Source: Chthoniobacter flavus (GTDB taxonomy: Bacteria > Verrucomicrobiota > Verrucomicrobiia > Chthoniobacterales > Terrimicrobiaceae). From it: a stretch of 13,494 nt of DNA. A program made the translations under genes and the position numbers. Below the pieces are notes generated by a model. The model made no database searches. It was not told the DNA's origin and saw only the letters and a program-made list of their open reading frames with translations. The number at the start of each line of letters is the position of its first letter. Within the stretch, counting starts at the first letter, position 1. The stretch covers positions 1 through 13,494 of the forward strand of contig CAMBAQ010000038.1 in the NCBI GenBank assembly GCA_945863785.1, read 5' to 3'. This document shows positions 1 through 6,911 of this stretch, piece by piece.

Positions 1-103
1 CGATGCACCATATGGACCAATGAAAAAAACGGCCGATGAACTCGCCTCGCTGCCTTGCGTGAAAGGCACCCCACTCTTATTGCACATGGAGTCCTTCTCG
101 TGA
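1..103 (+). CDS. hom: Homoserine dehydrogenase, C-terminal end only (partial)
   Basis: A reading frame open from base 2 to a TGA at 101-103 encodes about 33 residues. It ends LASLPCVKGTPLLLHMESFS, which resembles the last strand-helix-strand of the C-terminal ACT domain of homoserine dehydrogenase (compare the family pattern of a short helix, then 'L.vV.gp..l.rie.f'). The enzyme reduces aspartate semialdehyde to homoserine with NAD(P)H, and the ACT domain usually senses threonine. The TGA overlaps the GTG start of thrC as GTGA, so the two are probably translationally coupled, and hom-thrC-lysC is a familiar gene order. The rest of the gene lies left of the window. The identification rests on a short tail plus context. 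Another ACT-ending enzyme is possible but less likely. Confidence 0.65.
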   Translation, partial: DAPYGPMKKTADELASLPCVKGTPLLLHMESFS

Positions 104-1194
104 ACGAGCCGCTTAACGATAAAGGTGTCATTCACCGCTACAGAAAATATCTTCCGGTATCCGCTTCCACGCCGGTCATCTCTTTGAGTGAGGGGTCGAC
201 CCCACTCATTCATTCCCCGCGACTCAGCCAAAAAACCGGGGCCGAGGTTTACCTCAAATACGAAGGTCTTAATCCCACGGGGTCTTTCAAAGACCGTGGC
301 ATGACGGTCGCGATTTCGAAGGCGGTGGAAGAAGGGGCAAAAACAGTCATCTGTGCTTCGACCGGCAATACTTCCGCTGCCGCTGCCGCCTATGCGGCTC
401 GCGCTGGGGTCAAGTGCGCAGTGATCTTGCCTGCCGGAAAGATCGCCATTGGCAAGCTGGTGCAGGCTTTTGTCTACGGAGCGAAGGTTGTAGCGATCCG
501 CGGTAACTTCGATGACGCCCTCCGCATTGTCCGTGAGTTCGGTGGAGTCGAAGGTGTTGCGATCGTGAATTCGATCAACCCTCACCGCATCGAAGGACAG
601 AAGACGGCAGCTTTTGAAGTCATCGAGGATCTCGGAGATGCACCCGATATTCACATCCTTCCTGTTGGAAATGCAGGCAACATCACGGCGTATTGGAAGG
701 GCTACCAAGAATTCCATGCCGCCGGTCGATCCACCCGACTCCCAAGAATGGTGGGATTCCAAGCTGCCGGATCGGCCCCGATTTTCAATGGCCATCCGAT
801 TGAGCATCCCGATACGGTCGCCACTGCCATCCGCATAGGCAATCCCGCCAGTTGGCAGGGTGCCAATGATGCTGTTTCGCAGTCCGGCGGGTGTATTGAT
901 ATTGTGACCGACGAGGAGATCATGGCTGCTCAAAGTTGGCTTGCTGTGAATGAGGGGATTTTTGTGGAGCCAGCCAGCGCGGCAAGTGTCGCTGGATTGC
1001 TCAAATGCCTCTCCTGCTCGCGTTGTGCTTCCTGCCCCTTCAGTACGGCGCTCCGTCCCGGCGCTAGGGTGGTTCTCACCGTGACTGGGCATGGACTCAA
1101 GGATTCGGATACGCCCGTGAAATTCGGTAACTTCACACCATCCGAGTCGGATGCGACATTGAGCGCCGTTCGTGCGGTGTTGGACAAAAACTGA
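100..1194 (+). CDS. thrC: Threonine synthase
   Basis: A PLP enzyme (fold type II) of the cytoplasm that converts O-phosphohomoserine to threonine, the last step of the pathway. I chose the GTG at 100 (364 aa). It has GGAG at 88-91 with an 8-base spacer, overlaps the upstream stop as GTGA, and gives the family-like N-terminus with I-H-R-Y-R-K-Y-L-P at residues 11-19. A TTG at 55 would add 15 residues that look like junk. Visible motifs are SEGSTPL (30-36), the PLP-lysine motif GSFKDRG with Lys64, STGNTSAA, the glycine-rich LPVGNAGN phosphate-binding loop, and TGHGLKD near the C-terminus. An oddity is a cysteine cluster C-x2-C-x2-C-x2-C at residues 303-312 in the loop before the final strand, where the members I recall have a simple K/G-rich loop. 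The gene is followed after 10 bases by lysC, in the same operon. Confidence 0.95.
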   Translation: MNEPLNDKGVIHRYRKYLPVSASTPVISLSEGSTPLIHSPRLSQKTGAEVYLKYEGLNPTGSFKDRGMTVAISKAVEEGAKTVICASTGNTSAAAAAYAARAGVKCAVILPAGKIAIGKLVQAFVYGAKVVAIRGNFDDALRIVREFGGVEGVAIVNSINPHRIEGQKTAAFEVIEDLGDAPDIHILPVGNAGNITAYWKGYQEFHAAGRSTRLPRMVGFQAAGSAPIFNGHPIEHPDTVATAIRIGNPASWQGANDAVSQSGGCIDIVTDEEIMAAQSWLAVNEGIFVEPASAASVAGLLKCLSCSRCASCPFSTALRPGARVVLTVTGHGLKDSDTPVKFGNFTPSESDATLSAVRAVLDKN

Positions 1195-1204
1195 CCCTTT
1201 TCTC

Positions 1205-2425
1205 ATGGCATTGATCGTTCAAAAATACGGCGGCACATCCGTCGGCACACCAGAAAGAATCCTCAACGTCGCCCGTCGAGTGATCGCCTCTCAGCAGGAG
1301 GGAAACTCGATCGTGGTCGTTGTTTCGGCGATGTCGGGAGTTACCGATGGGCTCATTAAACTGGCTCGCGATGTTTCCTCTCAACCGACGGAGAGAGAGA
1401 TGGACGTGCTTCTTGCTACCGGCGAGCAGACGACGATTGCGCTCACCGCCATGGCTATCAATGCGCTCGGAGGGAAGGCCGTTTCGCTCACAGGCGCCCA
1501 AGCCGGCATCATCACAAATGGCATTCACACGAAGGCCAAGATTTCCAACATCGCGCCTCGCAAAGTCCGCCAATACCTCAAGGAGGGTTTTGTCTGTATC
1601 GTCGCAGGCTTCCAAGGCCAGACCCTCGAAGGTCGCATCACTACACTCGGTCGCGGTGGGTCGGATCTCACGGCGATTGCCATCGCGGCGGCCGTTAAAG
1701 CGGACATGTGTGAGATTTATACGGATGTCGATGGCGTTTATACCTGCGACCCTCGAGTCGTTCCTAACGCCCGTAAGATCGACGTGATCGCCTACGACGA
1801 GCTTCTCGAAATGGCCAGTAGCGGCTCGAAGGTCATGCAGTCTCGCTCGGTCGAGTTTGCCAAAAAATTCAAAGTGCCTTTCGAGGTGCGAAGCAGTTTC
1901 AACACCAACCGGGGAACCATTGTGAAAGAAGAATCAATCGGTCTCGAAAATGTCGTCGTCCGCGGCGTCAGCATCGAGCGTAAACAAGCCAAAGTCACCA
2001 TCACCAACGTTCCGGATAAGCCCGGTACGGCCTCACGCATCTTCACGGCGTTATCGGAAGCGAATGTGATTATCGATGTCATCGTTCAAAACGTCTCTGT
2101 GAGCGGGTCTACGGACATTTCGTTCACGTTGAGCGCGGACGAGCTTGAGAAACTCGGTGATCTCATTGACCGAGTGGCGGCCGAGATCGGTGCTGGCCAA
2201 GTCACCAAGAAAAGCGGCATCGCGAAGCTCAGTGTAGTCGGCATCGGAATGCGTTCCCACTCCGGAGTCGCTGCAACGCTCTTCGAGAGCCTTGGTCACG
2301 GTGGAGTCAATATTCAGATGATCTCGACTTCGGAAATCAAGATTGCCGTTATCATTGACGAAGCTCAGATCGAGTTAGCTGCTAAGTTGGCCCATACCGC
2401 CTTCGGCTTGGATAGCGTTTCTTGA
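1205..2425 (+). CDS. lysC: Aspartokinase
   Basis: Phosphorylates aspartate with ATP, the first committed step to lysine, threonine and methionine. The 406 aa match the usual length of monofunctional aspartokinases. Kinase domain residues 1-235 carry KYGGTSVG (7-14), SAMSGVTD (41-48), GRGGSDLTA (149-157) and the DVDGVYTCDPR nucleotide/substrate loop (174-184). Two C-terminal ACT domains follow, at about 262-335 (NVPDKPGTASRIF, then VIVQNVS) and 340-403 (VVGIGMRSHSGVA, then ISTSEIKI). These are the usual site for lysine and/or threonine feedback inhibition. I chose the ATG at 1205 because it starts the conserved ALIVQKYGG strand, although no clear Shine-Dalgarno is seen. A GTG at codon 240 with GGGGA upstream could be an internal start (see findings). 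It lies 10 bases after thrC and is probably co-transcribed. Which amino acid inhibits it cannot be read from the sequence. Confidence 0.96.
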   Translation: MALIVQKYGGTSVGTPERILNVARRVIASQQEGNSIVVVVSAMSGVTDGLIKLARDVSSQPTEREMDVLLATGEQTTIALTAMAINALGGKAVSLTGAQAGIITNGIHTKAKISNIAPRKVRQYLKEGFVCIVAGFQGQTLEGRITTLGRGGSDLTAIAIAAAVKADMCEIYTDVDGVYTCDPRVVPNARKIDVIAYDELLEMASSGSKVMQSRSVEFAKKFKVPFEVRSSFNTNRGTIVKEESIGLENVVVRGVSIERKQAKVTITNVPDKPGTASRIFTALSEANVIIDVIVQNVSVSGSTDISFTLSADELEKLGDLIDRVAAEIGAGQVTKKSGIAKLSVVGIGMRSHSGVAATLFESLGHGGVNIQMISTSEIKIAVIIDEAQIELAAKLAHTAFGLDSVS

Positions 2426-2470
2426 TAAGGGAGAGCGGAACCGCTTTTTCGGCTTCCGCGCGCCTATCAA
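2422..2470 (+). other. Long imperfect hairpin at the lysC stop codon
   Basis: TTGATA (2422-2427) pairs with TATCAA (2465-2470), GG (2429-2430) with CC (2463-2464), GCGGAA (2435-2440) with TTCCGC (2454-2459) and CCG (2441-2443) with CGG (2450-2452), closing a CTTTTT loop. An internal loop and single-base bulges interrupt the stem. There is no U-run after it on either strand, so it is not a standard intrinsic terminator. It could stabilise the hom-thrC-lysC mRNA 3' end, slow polymerase, or separate lysC expression from the next gene. The pairing was read by eye and the role is inference. Confidence 0.45.
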
Positions 2471-2492
2471 AAAAGTCATCGCTTGCAACGGG

Positions 2493-3356
2493 GTGAAACC
2501 CGAGTTTATTAAAACTCAAATGGGTTCCACCACGCTGGCTTTGGCCAAACTCCTCAGTGACGACGATCCCGATACAATTCGATTGGTAAAAGAACAATTG
2601 ACCGTTATCGGGGAAGATAATCCCTCCGCCCTCCAAGAACTCGCGAATGCGGACGATGCCCGTGTTTCGTTTCACGCTCGAGATGTTCTCACGCACATCG
2701 ATGGCTGCCGCGCGGAGGACGATTTTAATCTGCTTTGCCTTCTCTCGGGTGAGATCTTAGACATCGAGGAGGCCGCTTGGGCTCTAGCGAAGGTGATTGA
2801 TCCGAGCGCATCCCTGCTCGACTTTCGGGATCAGATCAACGACTGGGGGAGTGAGTTTCTTGAGCGTGTGGCTTGTGTTACGGATAATGCCGAACGCGTT
2901 CAACTTTTGTCGGAATTCCTCGGTGAGGAACTCGAGATTCGTGGGAATTCGGTTCAATATTACTGTGAAGAAAATTCCCACCTCCCCTACATCATCGAGA
3001 CCCGCATGGGGATTCCGATCACGCTGACCCTTCTTTATCAAATGGTCGCGGCCCGCGCTGGGATGAAGATAGAGGGGATCAATCTTCCTGGGCACTTCAT
3101 CGCTCGGCATGGTGATGTTTTTTTTGATCCATTCCATGGAGGTCGCATTCTATCTCGCGCCGACATTGAGCAGATCCTCATTAGGCAGGGGATGGAGTTG
3201 CGGGATTTTCACCTGCTGCCAGCTAATTCCAGGCAGTTCCTGCTTCGGATATTAGCCAATCTTCTCTACGTCTACGACCTTGCCGGCGATAAGGAAAAGC
3301 GTGCGAGAATCAAGTCTTGGATGGAGGTGCTTGCGGGTGCCACTATCAATAAATGA
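2493..3356 (+). CDS. SirB1/YchA-like transglutaminase-fold protein
   Basis: 287 aa from GTG 2493 (an ATG at 2520 would give 278 aa). There is no signal peptide, so it is cytoplasmic. The N-terminal ~70 residues are helical and HEAT-like (ALAKLLSDDDPDTIRLVKEQ). Residues ~105-215 match the Transglut_core2 region of SirB1/YchA: a conserved N-x-x-LP-x-I-x-x-R-x-GIPITL-x-x-LY stretch (161-182), then INLPGHFIAR (196-205) and FFDPFHGG (210-217). The C-terminal helices (LRILANLLYVYDLAGDKEKR) look TPR-like, as usual in this family. The transglutaminase catalytic Cys is not evident, so enzymatic activity is doubtful. The molecular role of the family is not settled, and I do not assign one. Its stop overlaps the cinA start as ATGA, suggesting coupled translation with cinA. 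Confidence 0.8.
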   Translation: MKPEFIKTQMGSTTLALAKLLSDDDPDTIRLVKEQLTVIGEDNPSALQELANADDARVSFHARDVLTHIDGCRAEDDFNLLCLLSGEILDIEEAAWALAKVIDPSASLLDFRDQINDWGSEFLERVACVTDNAERVQLLSEFLGEELEIRGNSVQYYCEENSHLPYIIETRMGIPITLTLLYQMVAARAGMKIEGINLPGHFIARHGDVFFDPFHGGRILSRADIEQILIRQGMELRDFHLLPANSRQFLLRILANLLYVYDLAGDKEKRARIKSWMEVLAGATINK

Positions 3357-4585
3357 TTGTCGAAGTTCTTAATGTCGGGACCGAACTCTTGCTCGGCGAG
3401 GTCGTCAACACCCATGCGGGCTGGCTAGCGAAACAGATTTTTCCACTCGGTCTCCGTATTGCCCGCCAGACGACTGTTCCCGATGGCCCTGCTATTAGGG
3501 ATGGGGTTCTGGAGGCTTTTGACCGTGCGGATATCCTTTTTGTGACCGGTGGGCTTGGGCCCACCACCGATGACATCACTCGCGAAGTCGTCGCTGAGCT
3601 TTTGGGTAGGAAGTTGGAAGCGAATCAAGAAATTCGCGCCGCGATCGAGGCCCGTCTCTCCGCCCGTGGCTACGCTTTTCTCGATCGCATGCTCCGCCAA
3701 ACCATGGTTCCGCAAGGGGCTGCTGTCCTTAGAAACAGCCATGGCACCGCTCCCGGGCTTTATTTTCCGCGAGTGAGTCACCCTTCATCGGCCTCGCCTC
3801 ACATCTTTCTTCTGCCTGGTCCGCCGCGTGAGTTGCAGCCGATGTTCCGTGATTCCGTCCTGCCCATCCTTCAGGAAATAGCCCAGAACTTAGATGCGAG
3901 GGAGTGCCGCACCTACCGCGTGGTTGGCCTTGGCGAAAGCGCCGTAGAGCAAATGGTGGGCCTGCAACTCAGCTCCAACCCCGACATTGAAGTTGGCTAC
4001 TGCGCGAGGCCGAACGAAGTCGATTTCCGTCTCATTGCTCAGAGCGACATTCTCGATACCGTTGAGCCTGGAGTCATCGAGGCTCTCGGAAAGTACCTTG
4101 TTTCCTCAAACGGGGAGGGGATGGAGGCTAGTATTGTGGCCAGCCTCACCGCTCGAAACCTTTCCCTCAGTACAGCGGAATCCTGCACGGGCGGGCTCCT
4201 CGCCAGCCGCATCACCGATACGCCTGGTTCTTCGCAGATTTTTAATCAGGGTTTTATCACCTACTCGAACGAAGCCAAAGTGGATCTCCTCGGCGTGGAT
4301 CCGACTTTGCTTAAGGAGTTCGGCGCTGTGAGCGAATCTGTTGCTCGCGCGATGGCGGAAGGGGCTCGCGAAAAGGTGGGTGCGACCTTCGCTCTCTCGA
4401 TCACCGGAATAGCTGGCCCTGATGGGGGATCCCCCGAAAAGCCGGTTGGTCTTGTTTTCATCGCCTTGGCCCGTGAGGGAAAAGAGACGATTTGTCGCGA
4501 GGCCCGATTTCCGACAGACCGCCTCACCTTCAAGCAACTCGCCACTCAAGCCGCTCTCGACATACTTCGATTGGAGCTTCTCTAA
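3353..4585 (+). CDS. cinA: CinA-like protein (nicotinamide-nucleotide amidase / MoaB-like domain)
   Basis: 410 aa, the standard full-length two-domain CinA. Residues 1-170 form the MoCF-like COG1058 domain, with NVGTELLLGEVVNTHA (7-22), FVTGGLGPTTDDIT (63-76) and the LLPGPPREL loop (153-161). A linker region follows at ~180-250. Residues ~255-410 form the PncC/CinA C-terminal amidase domain with STAESCTGGLLASRITD (273-289), FITYSNEAK, GAVSE and SITGIAGPDGGSPEKPVG (349-366). Family members remove the amide of NMN, salvaging the pyridine nucleotide, and the N-terminal domain can hydrolyse ADP-ribose. Links to competence come from Gram-positive species and are not implied here. The ATG at 3353 overlaps the previous stop (ATGA). 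No frame damage or missing motif is seen. Confidence 0.94.
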   Translation: MIVEVLNVGTELLLGEVVNTHAGWLAKQIFPLGLRIARQTTVPDGPAIRDGVLEAFDRADILFVTGGLGPTTDDITREVVAELLGRKLEANQEIRAAIEARLSARGYAFLDRMLRQTMVPQGAAVLRNSHGTAPGLYFPRVSHPSSASPHIFLLPGPPRELQPMFRDSVLPILQEIAQNLDARECRTYRVVGLGESAVEQMVGLQLSSNPDIEVGYCARPNEVDFRLIAQSDILDTVEPGVIEALGKYLVSSNGEGMEASIVASLTARNLSLSTAESCTGGLLASRITDTPGSSQIFNQGFITYSNEAKVDLLGVDPTLLKEFGAVSESVARAMAEGAREKVGATFALSITGIAGPDGGSPEKPVGLVFIALAREGKETICREARFPTDRLTFKQLATQAALDILRLELL

Positions 4586-4618
4586 AGGCGTTTTACTCCC
4601 AAGGTGCTTTTTCTTCGT

Positions 4619-4647
4619 TGCTCATGAATCGTTTTGCTTGATGAGCA
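4619..4647 (+). other. Stem-loop upstream of nuoE
   Basis: TGCTCAT (4619-4625) pairs with ATGAGCA (4641-4647) around a 15-base loop. The 3' arm runs directly into the G-rich stretch (AGGGGTG from about 4647) that may act as the nuoE ribosome binding site, 19 bases before ATG 4666. There is no T-run after it, so terminator function for cinA is unlikely. An effect on nuoE translation initiation is conceivable but is inference only. Confidence 0.35.
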
Positions 4648-4665
4648 GGGGTGAACCACCGATAA

Positions 4666-5202
4666 ATGCCGACGATGACTGAGACGATGACCTGCCAAGC
4701 AGATGCGATCACTCCGGAACTTTTGGCCGAAGCCGACGAGTTGGTTTCCCATTACCCTGTTTCGAAGCGGAGCGCCTCCCTGCCTCTTCTTCACCTTTGG
4801 CAAAACCACTTTGGTTTTATCGACGATAGTGGAGTGGAATGGATCGCCGCTAAGCTCGAACTCACGCCCGTGAATATCCTCGAGGTTGTGACATTCTACC
4901 CGTGGTTCCGTCGCGAACGCGCAGGAAAAACCATCATTCGAGTCTGCCGCACGTTGGCTTGTGCCATGGCAGGCAGTTACGAGGTTCGAGAAAAATTTTG
5001 TCAATCCGTCGGCATCGACCCGCATTGCCATAGTCATGGATTTGGTGAGGCTCCGCCGACATCTTCCGACGGAAATTTCAGCGTCGAATTTGTCGAGTGT
5101 CTCGCCAGTTGCGGCAGCGCTCCAGTCGCGCTCATCAATGACGAACTCGTCGAAAATATCGCCCTCTCGGATGTCCCTGCAATCGTAGATCAATACAAAT
5201 AA
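4666..5202 (+). CDS. nuoE: NADH-quinone oxidoreductase subunit E (24 kDa, 2Fe-2S)
   Basis: 178 aa, thioredoxin-like ferredoxin subunit of the complex I peripheral arm, holding the N1a-type [2Fe-2S] cluster next to NuoF. The N-terminal helical part is SLPLLHLWQNHFGFI (38-52) and the conserved VVTFYPWF segment covers 74-81. All four cluster ligands are present in family spacing: Cys94-x4-Cys99 in VCRTLAC and Cys145-x3-Cys149 in ECLASCGSAP. An ~18-residue stretch before the second pair (PHCHSHGFGEAPPTSSDG) contains extra Cys/His residues. The ATG at 4666 has AGGGG upstream at a long spacing, and ATG 4675 is an alternative three codons in. nuoF follows after 2 bases, so both are surely co-expressed. 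A diaphorase subunit of an NAD-linked hydrogenase or formate dehydrogenase has the same fold, but no such partner is in view. Confidence 0.92.
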   Translation: MPTMTETMTCQADAITPELLAEADELVSHYPVSKRSASLPLLHLWQNHFGFIDDSGVEWIAAKLELTPVNILEVVTFYPWFRRERAGKTIIRVCRTLACAMAGSYEVREKFCQSVGIDPHCHSHGFGEAPPTSSDGNFSVEFVECLASCGSAPVALINDELVENIALSDVPAIVDQYK

Positions 5203-5204
5203 CA

Positions 5205-6545
5205 ATGGTCTCACTCCTACCTACTCCGCATCCGAAAGAACGTCGGATCATTTTTGGAAATATCAGCAAGCCGGGCTACGCTCCCGACATCGAGACCTAC
5301 CTCGCCCATGGCGGCTATGAATCTCTGAAAAAAGCTTTCACCATGAAGCCGGGTGAGATCGTCGATCTCGTCAAGGCAGCGAACCTCCGTGGTCGTGGTG
5401 GTGCTGGATTTCCCGCTGGCGCGAAATGGAGCTTCATCAAATACGATGATGGCAAGCCTCACTACATCGTCGTCAATGCCGATGAGTCCGAACCCGGCAC
5501 GTTCAAGGATCGCTACATCCTGCACCAAGATCCCCACCAACTCATCGAAGGGCTCGTCATCGCGGCCTTCGCCACGAACGTCCATCTTTCCTACATCTAC
5601 ATCCGTTGCGAATTCCCTAAGGCTGCCAAGATCGTGTGGAATGCCATCAAGGAGGCCCGCGCAAAAGGTTTTCTCGGTAAAAATATTCTCGGCTCGGGAT
5701 TCGACTTAGACATTTACGTGCATCAAGGTGCCGGCGCCTATATTTGCGGTGAAGAGACCAGTCTTCTGGAATCCCTCGAGGGCAAACGCCCATATCCCCG
5801 CATCAAACCTCCCTACTTTCCTGCCGTTCTAGGCCTCTACATGAAGCCCACGATCGTCAATAACGTGGAAACGATCTGCCACGTGAAGCACATCATCTCG
5901 ATGGGTGCCGACGAATATTCTCGCATGGGAACTCCCGGCGATGGCGGCACTCGTACCATGTGCGTGAGCGGTGACGTCGTTCGCCCCGGATTTTACGAGA
6001 TCCCTTGTGGAGGGGTGACACTTGGTGAATTGATTTTTGACGTCTGCGGCGGTCTCAAGCCTGGTCGTACGCTCAAAGCAGTTATCCCTGGTGGAAGTTC
6101 CGCCAAGGTCCTGCGCGCTGGTGAGGTCTTTAAAATGAAGGTCAAAAGCGAGGACGGTCAGATGATCGACAAGGAGACCCCCCTTCTTGATCTCGTGATG
6201 GACGCCTCCTCGCTCCAAGCCGCAGGAACCATGGTGGGTAGTGGTGGGGTGATGATCATGGACGACACGCGCGACATGGTTTGGGCCCTCAACAACCTCA
6301 ATCAATTCTACGCTCACGAGAGTTGCGGTCAGTGCACCCCTTGCCGCGAAGGGAGTCTTTGGATGTCCAAAGTTACCACGCGCATTATGGACGAGGGAGC
6401 CAAGCCTGATGACGCCAAAAACCTCAAAAACATTGCGGACAACATCGCCGGTCGCACGATTTGTGCCTTTGGTGAAGCCTGTTCCTGGCCGACCCAGAGC
6501 TTCCTCGCGAAGTTCCCGGATGAGTTTGAGAAGAGGGTTGTCTAA
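5205..6545 (+). CDS. nuoF: NADH-quinone oxidoreductase subunit F (51 kDa, FMN, 4Fe-4S)
   Basis: 446 aa, full family length. It oxidises NADH through FMN and passes electrons to a [4Fe-4S] cluster at the tip of complex I, on the cytoplasmic side. Motifs are the FMN/NADH loop LRGRGGAGFPAGAKW (61-75), NADESEPGTFKDR (91-103), the glycine-rich GAGAYICGEETSLLESLEG (175-193), NNVET (219-223), and the cluster ligands Cys374-x2-Cys377-x2-Cys380 in ESCGQCTPCREG with Cys420 in TICAFGEAC. All ligands are intact. The start at 5205 lies 2 bases after nuoE. No nuoG or other nuo gene follows; the next gene on the strand is a small antitoxin-like ORF, so the rest of complex I must be encoded elsewhere if it is present. 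Confidence 0.96.
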   Translation: MVSLLPTPHPKERRIIFGNISKPGYAPDIETYLAHGGYESLKKAFTMKPGEIVDLVKAANLRGRGGAGFPAGAKWSFIKYDDGKPHYIVVNADESEPGTFKDRYILHQDPHQLIEGLVIAAFATNVHLSYIYIRCEFPKAAKIVWNAIKEARAKGFLGKNILGSGFDLDIYVHQGAGAYICGEETSLLESLEGKRPYPRIKPPYFPAVLGLYMKPTIVNNVETICHVKHIISMGADEYSRMGTPGDGGTRTMCVSGDVVRPGFYEIPCGGVTLGELIFDVCGGLKPGRTLKAVIPGGSSAKVLRAGEVFKMKVKSEDGQMIDKETPLLDLVMDASSLQAAGTMVGSGGVMIMDDTRDMVWALNNLNQFYAHESCGQCTPCREGSLWMSKVTTRIMDEGAKPDDAKNLKNIADNIAGRTICAFGEACSWPTQSFLAKFPDEFEKRVV

Positions 6546-6604
6546 AATTTTGGCATCGCAACGCGAGGTCTCTCGCAAGGTATTTTTGGCCAAGTAAGAA
6601 TAAT

Positions 6605-6625
6605 CTCCCGATAATTCAGCGGGAG
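6605..6625 (+). terminator. Hairpin after nuoF, possible weak terminator
   Basis: CTCCCG (6605-6610) and CGGGAG (6620-6625) form a 6-bp G+C-rich stem with a 9-base loop, 60 bases after the nuoF stop. There is no T-run on the 3' side, so it is not a textbook intrinsic terminator. It is the only obvious secondary structure between nuoF and the following small genes and may mark the operon end. Confidence 0.35.
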
Positions 6626-6630
6626 TCACC

Positions 6631-6659
6631 TTGACAATGGACTTTCACCCCCGCACATT
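6631..6659 (+). promoter_or_regulatory. Possible promoter of the small two-gene operon
   Basis: A perfect -35 consensus TTGACA (6631-6636) is followed after 17 bases by CACATT (6654-6659), only 3/6 to a -10 box. Transcription would then begin at or just before ATG 6666, giving a leaderless or nearly leaderless mRNA. This agrees with the absence of a Shine-Dalgarno in front of that ATG. It is weak evidence by eye. Confidence 0.25.
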
Positions 6660-6665
6660 GTTGCC

Positions 6666-6911
6666 ATGAAAATCGCCAAAAAGTCGTCTCAAAGTCGCCA
6701 GACTCTTACGCTCAGTAGATCGGCGTTTGATATTTTGGATGTTTTGCGGGGAGAATTGCCAAAATCTGTTTTTGTGCAGGAACTTCTGGTGAGGGAAAAG
6801 TTGCTCCGTGAGCGTGAGATTTTTTATCGGGATGCTGTGGCGGCCTATACGCCGAAGGTTTGTAGTGAGACTCTGGAGTTGAACGAGGCGACTCCGTATG
6901 TGACCGAATGA
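6666..6911 (+). CDS. Ribbon-helix-helix-like antitoxin candidate
   Basis: 81 aa, basic at the N-terminus. Residues 11-17 (RQTLTLS) suit the DNA-binding beta strand of a ribbon-helix-helix protein. Residues 18-29 (RSAFDILDVLRG) suit helix A and 32-45 (PKSVFVQELLVREK) helix B. The remaining ~35 residues are acidic and look disordered or helical, suited to wrapping a partner. It precedes and overlaps by ATGA a 95-aa ORF with toxin-like features, which is the standard arrangement of a type II antitoxin and autorepressor. I do not recognise a named family. A stand-alone CopG-like regulator is the alternative. No Shine-Dalgarno is seen. Confidence 0.65.
   Translation: MKIAKKSSQSRQTLTLSRSAFDILDVLRGELPKSVFVQELLVREKLLREREIFYRDAVAAYTPKVCSETLELNEATPYVTE

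Noticed and set aside
55..99. TTG start at 55 giving a 379-aa threonine synthase
   Set aside because: The extra 15 residues lie within the upstream hom tail, have no Shine-Dalgarno, and do not resemble the family N-terminus; GTG 100 is better on all counts.
4586..4665. Intrinsic terminator after cinA
   Set aside because: The only stem (4619-4647) is followed by G-rich sequence rather than a T-run; T-rich runs here precede the stem.
4582..5214. Antisense open frame of 210 codons
   Set aside because: Covers nuoE exactly on the other strand; no domain features and no start signal.
5829..6629. Long antisense open frame of 266 codons
   Set aside because: Lies opposite nuoF, whose motifs are unambiguous; the antisense product has no recognisable domain and reflects codon bias.
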